Shown here piece after piece: positions 1 to 10,149 of a stretch of DNA of 40,077 nt. Within the stretch, counting starts at the first letter, position 1. Each line of letters opens with the position of its first letter. Below the pieces are notes generated by a model. That model was given only the letters and a program-made list of their open reading frames with translations, was not told the origin of the DNA and did no database searches. Both the position numbers and the translations under genes were made by a program. Origin of the DNA: Gammaproteobacteria bacterium (GTDB lineage: Bacteria; Pseudomonadota; Gammaproteobacteria; Steroidobacterales; PWYM01); the NCBI GenBank assembly GCA_007127715.1, contig SKYU01000055.1, positions 1-40,077 of the forward strand, written 5' to 3'.

Positions 1-1
1 C

Positions 2-52
2 CTTGCGGCTGTCGACAGCTTCCTCGCGACCCTGACGGACGGCCCACGCTGA
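2..52 (+). CDS. C-terminal tail of an upstream gene (partial)
   Basis: Frame 2 is open from the window edge and ends at TGA one base before the ATG of the next gene. The 16 visible residues (LAAVDSFLATLTDGPR) read like a normal protein end. The tight spacing to the PHB depolymerase start suggests the two are translationally coupled. Too little is present to name a family. The ending is loosely reminiscent of cytochrome c-type C-termini, but that is a guess. Confidence 0.4.
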   Translation, partial: LAAVDSFLATLTDGPR

Positions 53-53
53 C

Positions 54-1148
54 ATGAAACGCCGCCCGGTGCTCGCGTCCCTGGGGCTTGGCCTCATCCT
101 GGCCGCAGGCTGCGGGGGCAGTACCGAGACCGCTGACCCCGGCGCGCCCGACCGGCGGGCAGCGCAGAACGCAGGACTCCCGCAGCTGGGTCTGCCGCTG
201 GCCGGCATTACCGTCTCCGGCATTTCCGCAGGCGGCTACATGGCCACGCAGTTTCATCTTGCCCATGCCGACTGGATCGACGGAGTGGCCGTGCTTGCGG
301 CGGGCCCCTGGCGCTGTGCCGAAGGCCGACTGCAGCAGGCGCTCGGCCGCTGCATCGATGGGGGTGAGGCAGAGCTTGAAACCGGACGCCTGGCCGCCGA
401 GGCCCGGGAGCTCGCCGCAGCAGGGCGCCTGGCGGCCGCCACGGCCCTGGCCGGCGACCGCGTCTGGATCTTCCGCGGCACCCGTGACACGGTCATCAGC
501 GCCGGCGTGGTCCGTGCCAGCGCCGCGTTCTACCGTGAGTACGCGCCCGAGGCCACCGTCATGCTGCGCGAGGATATCGACGCGGTCCATGGCTGGCCCA
601 CGATGGACTTCGGCGCCGCCTGCGAAGGCTTCGACCCGCCTTACCTCACCGCCTGCGGCGTGGATGTCGCCGGCCATCTGCTGGAGGCCCTGCTCGGCAA
701 CCTGACGTCTCCCGAGGCAGCAGCGCCCGAAGAGGGCCTGCGACGCTTCGATCAGCGGCCATTCTGGCCAGCCCGGGACGGGCACTCGCTGCACGAGTCC
801 GGTTGGGTGTATGTCCCGCAAACCTGCCGCGAAGGCGGCAGCCACTGCCGGCTGCATGTCGTGTTTCATGGCTGTCGCCAGTCCGAGGACTTCATCGGCG
901 AGGCGTTCGTGCGCCACACGGGACTCAACGCCTGGGCCGAGGCCAACGGCCTTGTCGTTCTCTATCCGCAGGTTCGCCCCAGCCGGCTGCGCCCGCTCAA
1001 TCCCCAGGGCTGCTGGGACTGGTGGGGTTACAGCGGTGCCAACTATGTCGAGCGCGGCGCGGCCCAGATCGCCGCCGTCGCCGCGATGCTGCGGCACCTG
1101 GCCGAGACCGCACACGAGGCTGCGGACGCCACGGCACAGGCGCGATAG
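54..1148 (+). CDS. PHB depolymerase family lipoprotein
   Basis: Predicted exported esterase of the polyhydroxyalkanoate depolymerase family (364 aa), which hydrolyses poly(3-hydroxybutyrate) or related short-chain polyesters. The N-terminus is a lipoprotein signal with lipobox LAAGC (Cys20), so it is probably membrane-anchored in the periplasm or on the surface. The nucleophile lies in GISAGG (Ser58), near the N-terminus. Asp145 (GTRDT) and His179 (VHGWP) are likely triad partners. The later HGC motif (VVFHGCRQ) and the NPQGCWDWWGY block are typical of the depolymerase arrangement in which the lipase box comes before the oxyanion region. The start is set by the signal peptide. Its Shine-Dalgarno is weak, fitting coupling to the gene that ends one base upstream. 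The actual substrate could be another polyester or an aryl ester. Confidence 0.85.
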   Translation: MKRRPVLASLGLGLILAAGCGGSTETADPGAPDRRAAQNAGLPQLGLPLAGITVSGISAGGYMATQFHLAHADWIDGVAVLAAGPWRCAEGRLQQALGRCIDGGEAELETGRLAAEARELAAAGRLAAATALAGDRVWIFRGTRDTVISAGVVRASAAFYREYAPEATVMLREDIDAVHGWPTMDFGAACEGFDPPYLTACGVDVAGHLLEALLGNLTSPEAAAPEEGLRRFDQRPFWPARDGHSLHESGWVYVPQTCREGGSHCRLHVVFHGCRQSEDFIGEAFVRHTGLNAWAEANGLVVLYPQVRPSRLRPLNPQGCWDWWGYSGANYVERGAAQIAAVAAMLRHLAETAHEAADATAQAR

Positions 1149-1219
1149 GGAAATTCCACGACTGCGCCCAGGCCCCGGCTGCCCTACGCTCAGGGATTGA
1201 CGCACTCCGGAGCATCCCG

Positions 1220-2611
1220 ATGGCCGAGGCCCTGCAGCTTGATGCGGCCCTCCTGAACAAGTACGACACGCGCGGGCCGCGCTACACCTCCTATCCCGCG
1301 GCCCCGCAGTTCCGTCCCATGGAAGAGGCCGAGTACCGGGCGCTGGTACAGACGCACCGTGCAAACCGCAGCGACCCGCTGTCGGTATACGTGCACATCC
1401 CCTTCTGCCGCACGGTCTGCTATTACTGCGGCTGCAACAAGGTGGTCACCGCGAATTACCGGCGGGCCGAGGACTATCTCGAGGTGCTGACGCAGGAGCT
1501 GGCGCTGCAGAGCACTCTGTTCGGGCTGCGCCCGGCGGTCGACCAGCTGCATCTGGGCGGAGGTACGCCCACCTACCTGAATGACGGTGATCTATCGCGC
1601 CTGATGCGGGCGCTGGACACGTCGCTGGCTCTTGAGCCGGGGGAGACCCGGGAGTTCTCCATCGAGATCGACCCGCGCACCACCGACGCCGCGCGCATCC
1701 GCCACCTCGCCGCACTGGGGTTCAACCGCCTCAGCATCGGCGTCCAGGATTTCGATCCCGAGGTCCAGCGGGCGATCAACCGCCTGCAGGGCCTCGACCA
1801 GACCACGGAGGTCATCGATACGGCCCGGCAGGCCGGTTTCCGCTCGATCAACCTCGACCTGATCTATGGCCTGCCGCTGCAGACCCAGGCGCGGTTCGCC
1901 GAGACGCTGGAGCGGGTGATCACGCTTCGCCCCGACCGGCTGGCCGTCTACAGCTACGCCCACCTTCCCGAGCGCTTCAAGGTCCAGCGGCAGATCGAGG
2001 CTGCAGACCTCCCTTCATCCGCCGAGAAGCTGGCGTTGCTGGTGATGACCATCGAGCGGCTGACGGCAGCAGGTTATGTCTACATCGGCATGGATCATTT
2101 CGCCCTGCCGGACGATGAGCTCGCCGTGGCCCTGCGCGAGGGCAGCCTGCAGCGGAACTTCCAGGGCTACGCGACAGGTGCGGGGCGCGACCTGCTCGCG
2201 CTGGGTGTCTCGGCCATCGGTCGGATCGGACCGGCCTTTGCGCAGAATCACCGGTCGGTCGAGCCCTGGGCGGCCGATGTCAGCCTCGGCCGCATCCCGG
2301 TGGCCCAGGGCCTGGTGCTCGACGACGAGGATCTGCTGCGCGGCGAGATCATCCAGGCCCTGATGTGCGGCCGCCGACTCGACGTCCGGGATATCGAACG
2401 CCGTTACCGGATCGAGTTCGCGAGCCACTTCGCTTCCGAGCTCGAGCGCCTGATCCCGCTCGCCGACGACGGACTGGTGACCGTCGACGCCGAGTCGATA
2501 GAGGTGAGTGCCCGGGGGCGGCTGCTGCTCCGTCCGATCGCCATGGCCTTCGACGCCTACCTGCACGCCAGGCACAAGACCACGGAACCCCGCTACTCCC
2601 GGGTGATCTAA
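1220..2611 (+). CDS. hemN: Oxygen-independent coproporphyrinogen III oxidase (HemN)
   Basis: Radical SAM enzyme (463 aa; the E. coli protein has 457) that decarboxylates coproporphyrinogen III to protoporphyrinogen IX in haem synthesis without oxygen. It acts in the cytoplasm. The YVHIPFCRTVCYYCGC block gives the 4Fe-4S cysteines Cys63, Cys67 and Cys70, plus Cys72, which follows them in true HemN proteins. GGGTPTYL is the SAM-binding glycine motif. The N-terminal KYDTRGPRYTSYP segment is diagnostic for HemN rather than HemW. The ORF track extends upstream to 803, but that part overlaps the depolymerase. The ATG at 1220 has GGAG seven bases before it and matches the family N-terminus. It is probably most useful under oxygen limitation. 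Confidence 0.95.
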   Translation: MAEALQLDAALLNKYDTRGPRYTSYPAAPQFRPMEEAEYRALVQTHRANRSDPLSVYVHIPFCRTVCYYCGCNKVVTANYRRAEDYLEVLTQELALQSTLFGLRPAVDQLHLGGGTPTYLNDGDLSRLMRALDTSLALEPGETREFSIEIDPRTTDAARIRHLAALGFNRLSIGVQDFDPEVQRAINRLQGLDQTTEVIDTARQAGFRSINLDLIYGLPLQTQARFAETLERVITLRPDRLAVYSYAHLPERFKVQRQIEAADLPSSAEKLALLVMTIERLTAAGYVYIGMDHFALPDDELAVALREGSLQRNFQGYATGAGRDLLALGVSAIGRIGPAFAQNHRSVEPWAADVSLGRIPVAQGLVLDDEDLLRGEIIQALMCGRRLDVRDIERRYRIEFASHFASELERLIPLADDGLVTVDAESIEVSARGRLLLRPIAMAFDAYLHARHKTTEPRYSRVI

Positions 2612-2684
2612 CCTTCCGTACACATGAAAAGACGGCGCCAAGGCCCGGAAAGGGGTCTGTCGACCGTCTGCGAGAGTTGCCGAG

Positions 2685-3842
2685 GTGTTTTTCCGTCCCG
2701 TTTGGGCGCTGCTGGCGGCCCTGTCCATCAGCGCCTGCACTTCCATGTCGCCCCTGCCCCGCAGCGGCGAACTGCCGTCGGTTCCCGAGCTGCTCGACGG
2801 GCAGGCCCTGCTGGAGGCCTCGGTTCCAGGCGAGGCGCTGCCGGTGATCGACACGCGCGGTCTGACGCCGGAAATGCGTGCGTTCGTCTCGCAGAGCGTG
2901 GCCGGTGCCCGTTCGGCCGAGGCGCGGCTGCAACGGCTGCTGTGGGACATGCGCCGCAACGGACTCCTGACACTGACCTACCAGTCCACACACACCGGTA
3001 CGGCCAGCGAAACCTTCGAGACACGCGTCGGCAACTGCCTGTCGTTCACCAACCTGTTCGTCGCGCTGGCACGCGAGGCGGGTCTGGAGGTGTCCTACCA
3101 GCAGGTCGACATCCCGCCGGTCTGGACCAGTGGCGGTGAGATGCTGATGCTCAACCAGCATGTCAATGTCCGGGTGCACCGCACCACCCGACAGCGCGCG
3201 AGCACGCATGACCACGTGGTCGACTTCAACGCACCGGAATATACCGGCAACTACCCGCAGCGCCCGGTTGCCGATGCCGTGGTCGATGCCCTGTTCCACA
3301 ACAATCTTGCCGTGGATGCCCTGCTGGCCGATGACCCCAGGACGGCCTTTCTGCACTTCCGCCGCGCACTGGCGATCGATCCGGCCTCGACGTCGGCCTG
3401 GACCAACCTCGGCGTGCTCTACCAGCGAAACGCGCTCGAGCGCCATGCTGAAGCCGCCTTCCACCAGGCGCTTGCGCACGACCCGGGCCACAAGGTGGCC
3501 ATGAGCAATCTGGCGCGGCTCTACGATCGGCTGGGACACACCGATCTCGCCGCGGCCTACCGGGAACGCATCCGCCGCCACCAGCAGCAGAACCCCTACT
3601 ACCATTTCTTCCTGGCCGAACAGGCGTTCGCTCAGGCCGATCTCGACGCGACACTGCGTGCCGTGGATCGTGCGATCAGGCTGCGAGAGCAGGAACACCA
3701 GTTCCACTTCCTGCGTGCGCAGACACTGGAGGCGCTGGGAGACCGCGAGGCCGCCCGGCTCAGCCTGCTGCGCGCCGAGGAACACGCCACCTTCGCTACC
3801 GTCCGCAACACCTACCGGCGCAAGCTCGAGGCGCTGGAGTAG
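2685..3842 (+). CDS. Lipoprotein with transglutaminase-like domain and TPR repeats
   Basis: Predicted lipoprotein (385 aa) with signal ALLAALSISAC (Cys18). A transglutaminase/cysteine-protease-like domain follows at about residues 85-185. Its candidate triad is Cys118 (RVGNCLSF), His159 (LNQHVNV) and Asp180 (VVDFN). Tetratricopeptide repeats then fill about residues 215-380 (for example AWTNLGVLYQRNALERHAEAAFHQAL). The gene starts at GTG, which is needed to give the full signal peptide; the next ATG would cut into it. Proteins of this design sit in the periplasm and the TPR part suggests a partner protein, but the substrate is unknown. It follows hemN by 73 bases on the same strand and ends facing the SnoaL-like gene. 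Confidence 0.75.
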   Translation: MFFRPVWALLAALSISACTSMSPLPRSGELPSVPELLDGQALLEASVPGEALPVIDTRGLTPEMRAFVSQSVAGARSAEARLQRLLWDMRRNGLLTLTYQSTHTGTASETFETRVGNCLSFTNLFVALAREAGLEVSYQQVDIPPVWTSGGEMLMLNQHVNVRVHRTTRQRASTHDHVVDFNAPEYTGNYPQRPVADAVVDALFHNNLAVDALLADDPRTAFLHFRRALAIDPASTSAWTNLGVLYQRNALERHAEAAFHQALAHDPGHKVAMSNLARLYDRLGHTDLAAAYRERIRRHQQQNPYYHFFLAEQAFAQADLDATLRAVDRAIRLREQEHQFHFLRAQTLEALGDREAARLSLLRAEEHATFATVRNTYRRKLEALE

Positions 3843-3867
3843 ACGTCCGCCGGCCAGGCGTGCGGCC

Positions 3868-4419
3868 TCACTCGCCGTAGTAGCGTTTCCAGCTCGGCAA
3901 CTGTTCGGGATAGTCGGCCTGTGTCGGCTGGGCGTAGGCGCGCATCCGCTCGCGCCCCGCCATGGCCGAGGCATATTCCTCCACGCGGACATAATAGAGA
4001 AACGACAGCAGCCGGTCGGCGAAGCGCCAGCGGCCCTCCTCGCGGCGGTATTCGTCCTCGTAGCGCAGCGCCGTCCACATCGCCTCGCCATGGCGCACCA
4101 CCTCGGCGTGCGAGGTCACCAGGCCGGTGGCCCGATCGGGATCCTGGGGATCGAACTCGATGATGTGATCGTGGGTGAAGTGGTTGCTCGGGCCGAGCAC
4201 GGCGAAGCGGCCATGAAACTGCTCCACCACGGCCTCGCGGCCCCGGGCGTTGAGCACGCCGTCGCGTGAACGAAACGCGCCGTCGACCGTGAAACAGTCG
4301 GCGATGCCGTCGATGACGCGGTCATCGATGACAATGCCGTAGCGGGCGACCAGTTCGCGGATCGCCTCGCGATCTTCCAGTCGGCGGATACGCTGTTCCA
4401 GGCTGAGGGTGTCGGACAT
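3868..4419 (-). CDS. SnoaL-like / NTF2-fold protein
   Basis: Small soluble protein (183 aa) with the SnoaL_4-type opening LEQRIRRLEDREAIRELVARYG and a C-terminal beta-rich half (TALRYEDEYRREEGRWRFADR). This alpha+beta barrel fold is used by polyketide cyclases, by hydratases and isomerases of steroid and aromatic catabolism, and by many proteins of unknown role. No catalytic residue can be assigned with certainty. A clear AAGGAG lies upstream of the ATG. It is the last gene of the dehydrogenase-thioesterase unit, 44 bases after the thioesterase. That context suggests a part in acyl or ring catabolism (inference only). Confidence 0.75.
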   Translation of the reverse strand: MSDTLSLEQRIRRLEDREAIRELVARYGIVIDDRVIDGIADCFTVDGAFRSRDGVLNARGREAVVEQFHGRFAVLGPSNHFTHDHIIEFDPQDPDRATGLVTSHAEVVRHGEAMWTALRYEDEYRREEGRWRFADRLLSFLYYVRVEEYASAMAGRERMRAYAQPTQADYPEQLPSWKRYYGE

Positions 4420-4463
4420 GGTATGAGCTCCTTGCTCGTCACAGGACTGGGGCGGGCGTCGGA

Positions 4464-5342
4464 TCAGCCGCCCGGCGGATCCCCACGGCGGCGAACGCGG
4501 ATCAGACCTTCCTGGGCCGTGCTGGCGATCAGCGTACCGTCGCGGCTGAAGAACATCCCGCGCGCCAGCCCCCGTCCGCCCTGGGCCGCGGGGCTGTCAG
4601 AGGTGTAGAGAAACCAGTCGTCCACCCGCGGGGCGCGGTGAAACCACATGGCGTGATCGAGACTGGCCATCTTCACGTCATCGTGCCCGAAGCGCAGGCC
4701 ATGCGGCAGGGCCGCGGTGCCCAGCAGTTCGTAATCCGAAACATAGGCCAGCAGCACCCGGTGCAGCTGGTCGACGGCGGGCAGCGCGTCGGTCGCGCGC
4801 AGCCAGACCGACTTCACCGGGTCGCGACGCTCGGGCCGCAGGAAATTGACCGGGTCGACCGGGCGGAATTCGAAGGGCCGCTTGCGGGTGAGAAACCGCT
4901 GCATCTTCTCCGGAATGCCGGGCATCTCGCCAGAATACAGCGCCTGGGCATCGGCCAGGCCTTCCGGCCCCGGCACCTCCGGCATCGACACCTGGTGCTC
5001 GAAGCCCTCCTCGGGCACCTGGAACGAACAGGACAGTGTGAAGATCGGTCGGCCATGCTGGATCGCCACCACCCGACGGGCGCTGAAACTGCCCCCGTCT
5101 CTCGAGCGGTCGACGTGGAACACGATCGAGGCGTTGAAGTCGCCGGGACGCAGGAAATAGGCGTGCAGCGAGTGCACCACGCGGTCCTCGACCGTCTTGC
5201 TGGCCGCGGAGAGCGCCTGGCCAAGCACCTGGCCGCCAAACACCTGCGGTGCCCCGATATCGCGGCTCTCGCCGCGGAAGATGTCCTGCTCGATGCGTTC
5301 GAGCTCCAGCACGTGCAGGAGATCGGCAAGTATGGGATTCAT
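4464..5342 (-). CDS. tesB: Acyl-CoA thioesterase II (TesB-like)
   Basis: Double-hotdog acyl-CoA thioesterase (292 aa; E. coli TesB has 286) that releases free fatty acid from medium- to long-chain acyl-CoA. Family landmarks are the N-terminal LERIEQDIFRGES, GGQVLGQAL and HSLHAYFLRPGD segments, and near the end SLDHAMWFHRAPRVDDWFLY, followed by GRGLARGMFFSRDGTLIASTAQEG, which carry the conserved acid, Thr and Gln of the active site. The ATG at 5342 overlaps the stop of the preceding dehydrogenase in an ATGA, so the two are translationally coupled. The longer 356-aa ORF in the track is an artefact of reading into that gene. Confidence 0.92.
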   Translation of the reverse strand: MNPILADLLHVLELERIEQDIFRGESRDIGAPQVFGGQVLGQALSAASKTVEDRVVHSLHAYFLRPGDFNASIVFHVDRSRDGGSFSARRVVAIQHGRPIFTLSCSFQVPEEGFEHQVSMPEVPGPEGLADAQALYSGEMPGIPEKMQRFLTRKRPFEFRPVDPVNFLRPERRDPVKSVWLRATDALPAVDQLHRVLLAYVSDYELLGTAALPHGLRFGHDDVKMASLDHAMWFHRAPRVDDWFLYTSDSPAAQGGRGLARGMFFSRDGTLIASTAQEGLIRVRRRGDPPGG

Positions 5343-6244
5343 GGGGATGCGGCACTCCTCTGCGATTCGCCGGCGAGATGCCGCAGACGCGCGATCAGGC
5401 TGGAGGTGTCCCAGCGCGCGCCGCCCAGGGTCATCACCTCGGCATAGAACTGGTCGACCAGCGCGGTGACGGGCAGGGCGCTGCCGTTTCTCCGCGCCTC
5501 CTCGAGACAGATACGCAGATCCTTGCGCATCCATTCCACGGCAAAGCCGAAGTCGAACTCACCGGCCAGCATGCTTCGGTGGCGATGTTCCATCTGCCAG
5601 GACTGGGCCGCGCCCGCGGAGATCGCCTCGATCACCGCTTCGGGGTCGAGCCCGGCACGCTCGGCGAAATGCAGGCCCTCCGCCAGGCCCTGGAGCAACC
5701 CGGCGATGCAGATCTGGTTGACCATCTTGCCGAGCTGCCCGGCGCCCGCGGCACCGAGCAGGCGGATACGTCGCGCATAGCTGCGGATCACCGGCTCGGC
5801 GCGTTCGAAGACGGTACGCTCGCCCCCGACCATCACCGTCAGGGTGCCCTGCTCCGCGCCGGACTGTCCGCCGGACACCGGGGCATCGAGGGCATGCAGC
5901 CCCACAGACGCGGCCTCGCCTGCAAGCCTCTGCGCCAGCGCCGCGGAACCGGTGGTGTGGTCGATCCAGATTCCCTCGCGCGCCAGGCCGGCGAATGCGC
6001 CCTGCGTGCCCAGCATCACGGCCTCGACGTCCGGATCGTCACCCACGCAGGTCATCACGAATTCCGCGCCTTCCGCCGCCTCACGCGGGCTGCTGGTACC
6101 CACGCCAGGATACCGGGCCAGCCACGCCTCCAGCGGGGCCGCGCTGCGATTCCAGACCCTCACCCGGTGCCCCGCGTCCGCCAGGTGCCCAGCCATCGGC
6201 GCGCCCATCACGCCCAGACCGATGAATGCCACTGTCGCCATCAC
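5339..6244 (-). CDS. NAD(P)-dependent beta-hydroxyacid dehydrogenase (HIBADH family)
   Basis: Member of the 3-hydroxyisobutyrate dehydrogenase/tartronate semialdehyde reductase family (301 aa), which oxidises a beta-hydroxyacid to its semialdehyde or runs the reverse reaction. The Rossmann motif GLGVMGAPMAGHL opens the protein. DAPVSGGQSGAEQGTLTVMVGG is the substrate loop, and GQLGKMVNQ carries the catalytic lysine. The start could be either of two adjacent methionines (MMATVAF). It is the first gene of the unit with the thioesterase and the SnoaL-like protein. Which hydroxyacid it uses cannot be read from sequence; 3-hydroxyisobutyrate (valine catabolism) and glyoxylate-derived substrates are both possible. 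Confidence 0.88.
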   Translation of the reverse strand: MMATVAFIGLGVMGAPMAGHLADAGHRVRVWNRSAAPLEAWLARYPGVGTSSPREAAEGAEFVMTCVGDDPDVEAVMLGTQGAFAGLAREGIWIDHTTGSAALAQRLAGEAASVGLHALDAPVSGGQSGAEQGTLTVMVGGERTVFERAEPVIRSYARRIRLLGAAGAGQLGKMVNQICIAGLLQGLAEGLHFAERAGLDPEAVIEAISAGAAQSWQMEHRHRSMLAGEFDFGFAVEWMRKDLRICLEEARRNGSALPVTALVDQFYAEVMTLGGARWDTSSLIARLRHLAGESQRSAASP

Positions 6245-6283
6245 GCCCTCTCGCGCGTTGCACGCGCCTGCTCCCCAAGCGTC

Positions 6284-6289
6284 ATTGTA
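6284..6289 (-). promoter_or_regulatory. Candidate -10 box for the dehydrogenase operon
   Basis: On the minus strand the hexamer TACAAT lies 39 bases upstream of the dehydrogenase ATG, in the short gap after the transporter. No good -35 is visible at the usual distance (ATCTTT). It is listed because this unit needs a start of transcription and the gap holds no better match. Confidence 0.25.
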
Positions 6290-6297
6290 ACGTGGCC

Positions 6298-8076
<1,779 letters not shown>

Positions 8077-8127
8077 AGGCGCTCCCGGACACGTGGCGGC
8101 CACAGTGTAGCCCTTCGGGCGAGGCAT

Positions 8128-8156
8128 TTGCCCCCACCCCGGACGGCGGGTATCTT
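8128..8156 (+). promoter_or_regulatory. Candidate sigma70 promoter for the DUF1499 pair
   Basis: TTGCCC (8128-8133) and TATCTT (8151-8156) are separated by exactly 17 bases and lie 34 bases upstream of the first DUF1499 ATG, in the divergent gap with the transporter gene. Each hexamer matches four of six consensus positions. A clear AGGAGA ribosome site follows. Confidence 0.4.
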
Positions 8157-8189
8157 CCCACGGCCAGCCCGCCTTGCAGGAGACAACCG

Positions 8190-8975
8190 ATGTCCGCCGA
8201 CACGCCCGCCCCCCGACTGCCCTCCCGCTGGGCCCTCGCCTGCGGCTGGCTGGCGCTGGCCGCGCTGGTGTTCACCCTGCTGGTGCTGGCCTACACGGGC
8301 CCGGCCTACCGGGCCGAGTGGATCGACGTGCGTACTGCCCTGTTCACGCTGCTGCGCTGGGCCGCATGGGGCAGCATCGCCTGCATCGTCCTGGGCCTGA
8401 TCGCGACACTCTGGAACATACACTCCGGCAGCCGGCGGATGGCCGTCCTCGGGGCCGTCGTGCTGGTGGTCGGCGCCGCCCTGACGGTGAACTTCCTCAG
8501 CTGGCAGCGAACGGCACGCTCGGTCCCGCCGATCCACGACATCACCACCGACACTCTGGACCCGCCCGCCTTCGTGGACGTCGTGCCGCTGCGTGTCGAC
8601 GCCCGCAACCCCCCGGAATATCCGGGTGACGAGGTGGCCGTGCGCCAGCGGGAGGCCTATCCCGACCTGCAGCCCATCCGCGTGGCTGCATCCCCGGCAG
8701 CCGTCTTCGAGGCGGCTTCTGCCGTGGTGGAGCGCAAGCGCTGGACGCTGGTGGCCGAGGTGCCCGCGGAGGGCAGGATCGAAGCCACGGACAGCACCTT
8801 CTACTTCGGATTCCAGGATGACGTGGTGATCCGCATACGCCCGGACGGCGAGGGCAGCGTCGTCGATATCCGCTCGAAATCGCGTGTGGGGATGTCTGAT
8901 GTGGGCACCAACGCACGGCGGATCCGTGACTTCCGGGACGCCCTGCTGGCCCGGGTCCCGGCGCATGAGGACTGA
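8190..8975 (+). CDS. DUF1499 membrane protein (copy 1)
   Basis: Protein of unknown function (261 aa). Three predicted transmembrane helices (about residues 14-37, 47-73 and 83-105) precede a soluble DUF1499 domain. The domain opens with PPIHDITTDTLDPPAF and ends with DIRSKSRVGMSDVGTNARRIRDF, both strongly conserved in the family. DUF1499 proteins are widespread in proteobacteria and lack an assigned reaction. The ATG has AGGAGA at proper distance. The stop is followed after three bases by a second, clearly paralogous gene. Confidence 0.85.
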   Translation: MSADTPAPRLPSRWALACGWLALAALVFTLLVLAYTGPAYRAEWIDVRTALFTLLRWAAWGSIACIVLGLIATLWNIHSGSRRMAVLGAVVLVVGAALTVNFLSWQRTARSVPPIHDITTDTLDPPAFVDVVPLRVDARNPPEYPGDEVAVRQREAYPDLQPIRVAASPAAVFEAASAVVERKRWTLVAEVPAEGRIEATDSTFYFGFQDDVVIRIRPDGEGSVVDIRSKSRVGMSDVGTNARRIRDFRDALLARVPAHED

Positions 8976-8978
8976 GCC

Positions 8979-9734
8979 ATGACCACCGACTCCGGCGTCT
9001 CGCGGGGCGCACTCACCTGCGGCTGGACGGCCGTCTTCCTGCTGGTGCTGACCGCGGTCCTGTTTGCGGTGGCCGGTCCCGGTCACCGGGCCGGGCTGCT
9101 GTCGCTGAATACCGCGTTTCTGGTATTCACCGTCGGTGCACTGGGCGCGGTGCTGTCACTGCTGCTCGGCGCCCTCGGCACCTTCTGGAACCTGCGGCGC
9201 GGTAGCCGGGCGCTGGCCGGCGGCAGCCTGCTCGCCACGATTGCCGGACTGGGGCTCACCATCAACCTCACCAGCTGGTTCCTGGCCGCCCAGGCGGTCC
9301 CGGCGATCCACGACATCACGACCGACACCGATGACCCGCCGGCGTTCGTCGAGCTGCTGAGTCTGCGCGCGGACGCGGCCAACCCCCCTGAGCACCCGGG
9401 GGCCGAAGTCGCCGGGATGCAGCGCGAGGCTTACCCGGATATCCAGCCCCTGCGCATCGAGGCGAGTCCCCAGACGGTGTTCGCGGCCTCGTTGCAGGTG
9501 GCGCATGAACTCGGCTGGCAGATCGTCGCGGAAGTCCCGGCCGAGGGACGCATCGAAGCCACCGACATCACCCGCTATTTCGGCTTCCGCGACGACGTGG
9601 TCATCCGCATCGCGGCCCAGGATGGGGTGACGGTGCTGGACATCCGTTCAAAGTCCCGCGTGGGGATGTCGGATGTCGGGGCCAACGCCGCGCGGATCCG
9701 CGAATTCCGCGAGCGGCTGCAGACCCTGCTCTGA
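8979..9734 (+). CDS. DUF1499 membrane protein (copy 2)
   Basis: Tandem paralogue of the preceding gene (251 aa) with the same plan: three N-terminal membrane helices and a C-terminal DUF1499 domain. The domain blocks are nearly identical (IHDITTDTDDPPAF, QREAYPDIQPLRIEASP, AEVPAEGRIEATDIT, DIRSKSRVGMSDVGANAARIREF). The helices have diverged far more than the domain. The three-base spacing makes co-translation likely, so the two proteins may form a heteromeric membrane complex. Function unknown. Confidence 0.85.
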   Translation: MTTDSGVSRGALTCGWTAVFLLVLTAVLFAVAGPGHRAGLLSLNTAFLVFTVGALGAVLSLLLGALGTFWNLRRGSRALAGGSLLATIAGLGLTINLTSWFLAAQAVPAIHDITTDTDDPPAFVELLSLRADAANPPEHPGAEVAGMQREAYPDIQPLRIEASPQTVFAASLQVAHELGWQIVAEVPAEGRIEATDITRYFGFRDDVVIRIAAQDGVTVLDIRSKSRVGMSDVGANAARIREFRERLQTLL

Positions 9735-9755
9735 GGTGCGGCCCGCGAGCTGTAT

Positions 9756-10073
9756 TCAGAACGGAATACGGCCCGTCAGCATCTGCCAGAACATGCGGTA
9801 GTCGCCGGCAAGACTGTAGAACGGGTAACGGAAGGTGGCCGGACGGTTTTTCTCGAAAAAGAAGTGCCCGGACCAGGCGAAGCCATAGCCAAGCAGGGGC
9901 ACCAGAAGCAGCCACCAGGCGTTCAGCGTGAACAGCGCCCAGGCGGCCACAAGCAGGCCGAGACCGGTGCCGATGAAATGCAGGCGCCGCGAGGTGCGGT
10001 TGCGATGTTCCGAAAGATAGAAGGGATAGAATTCGGCGAAGCTTCCGAAGCCTGACTCGCGCTGCTGCTCCAT
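9756..10073 (-). CDS. Mpo1-like (DUF962) membrane protein
   Basis: Small hydrophobic protein (105 aa) of the DUF962/YGL010w family. Its yeast member Mpo1 is an Fe(II)-dependent dioxygenase of 2-hydroxy fatty acid alpha-oxidation. Conserved family pieces are FYLSEHRNRTSRRLHFIGT and GYGFAWSGHFFFEKNRPATF, which hold the histidines expected to bind metal. Two short hydrophobic stretches lie between and around them. The ATG at 10073 is preceded by GGGGAAGAG. The 560-aa ORF that contains it is antisense to the aminotransferase and is not a gene. An enzymatic role in bacteria is inferred from the family only. Confidence 0.8.
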   Translation of the reverse strand: MEQQRESGFGSFAEFYPFYLSEHRNRTSRRLHFIGTGLGLLVAAWALFTLNAWWLLLVPLLGYGFAWSGHFFFEKNRPATFRYPFYSLAGDYRMFWQMLTGRIPF

Positions 10074-10149
10074 GCTCTTCCCCCGGGCCGCCTGATCTTC
10101 GATGATGAGAGCCCGGATCCTGCGATGCAAGCACCGCGGGTGGGTGCGG

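Noticed and set aside
2349-4091. 580-aa minus-strand ORF
   Set aside because: Overlaps hemN, the TPR lipoprotein and the SnoaL gene in the wrong frame.
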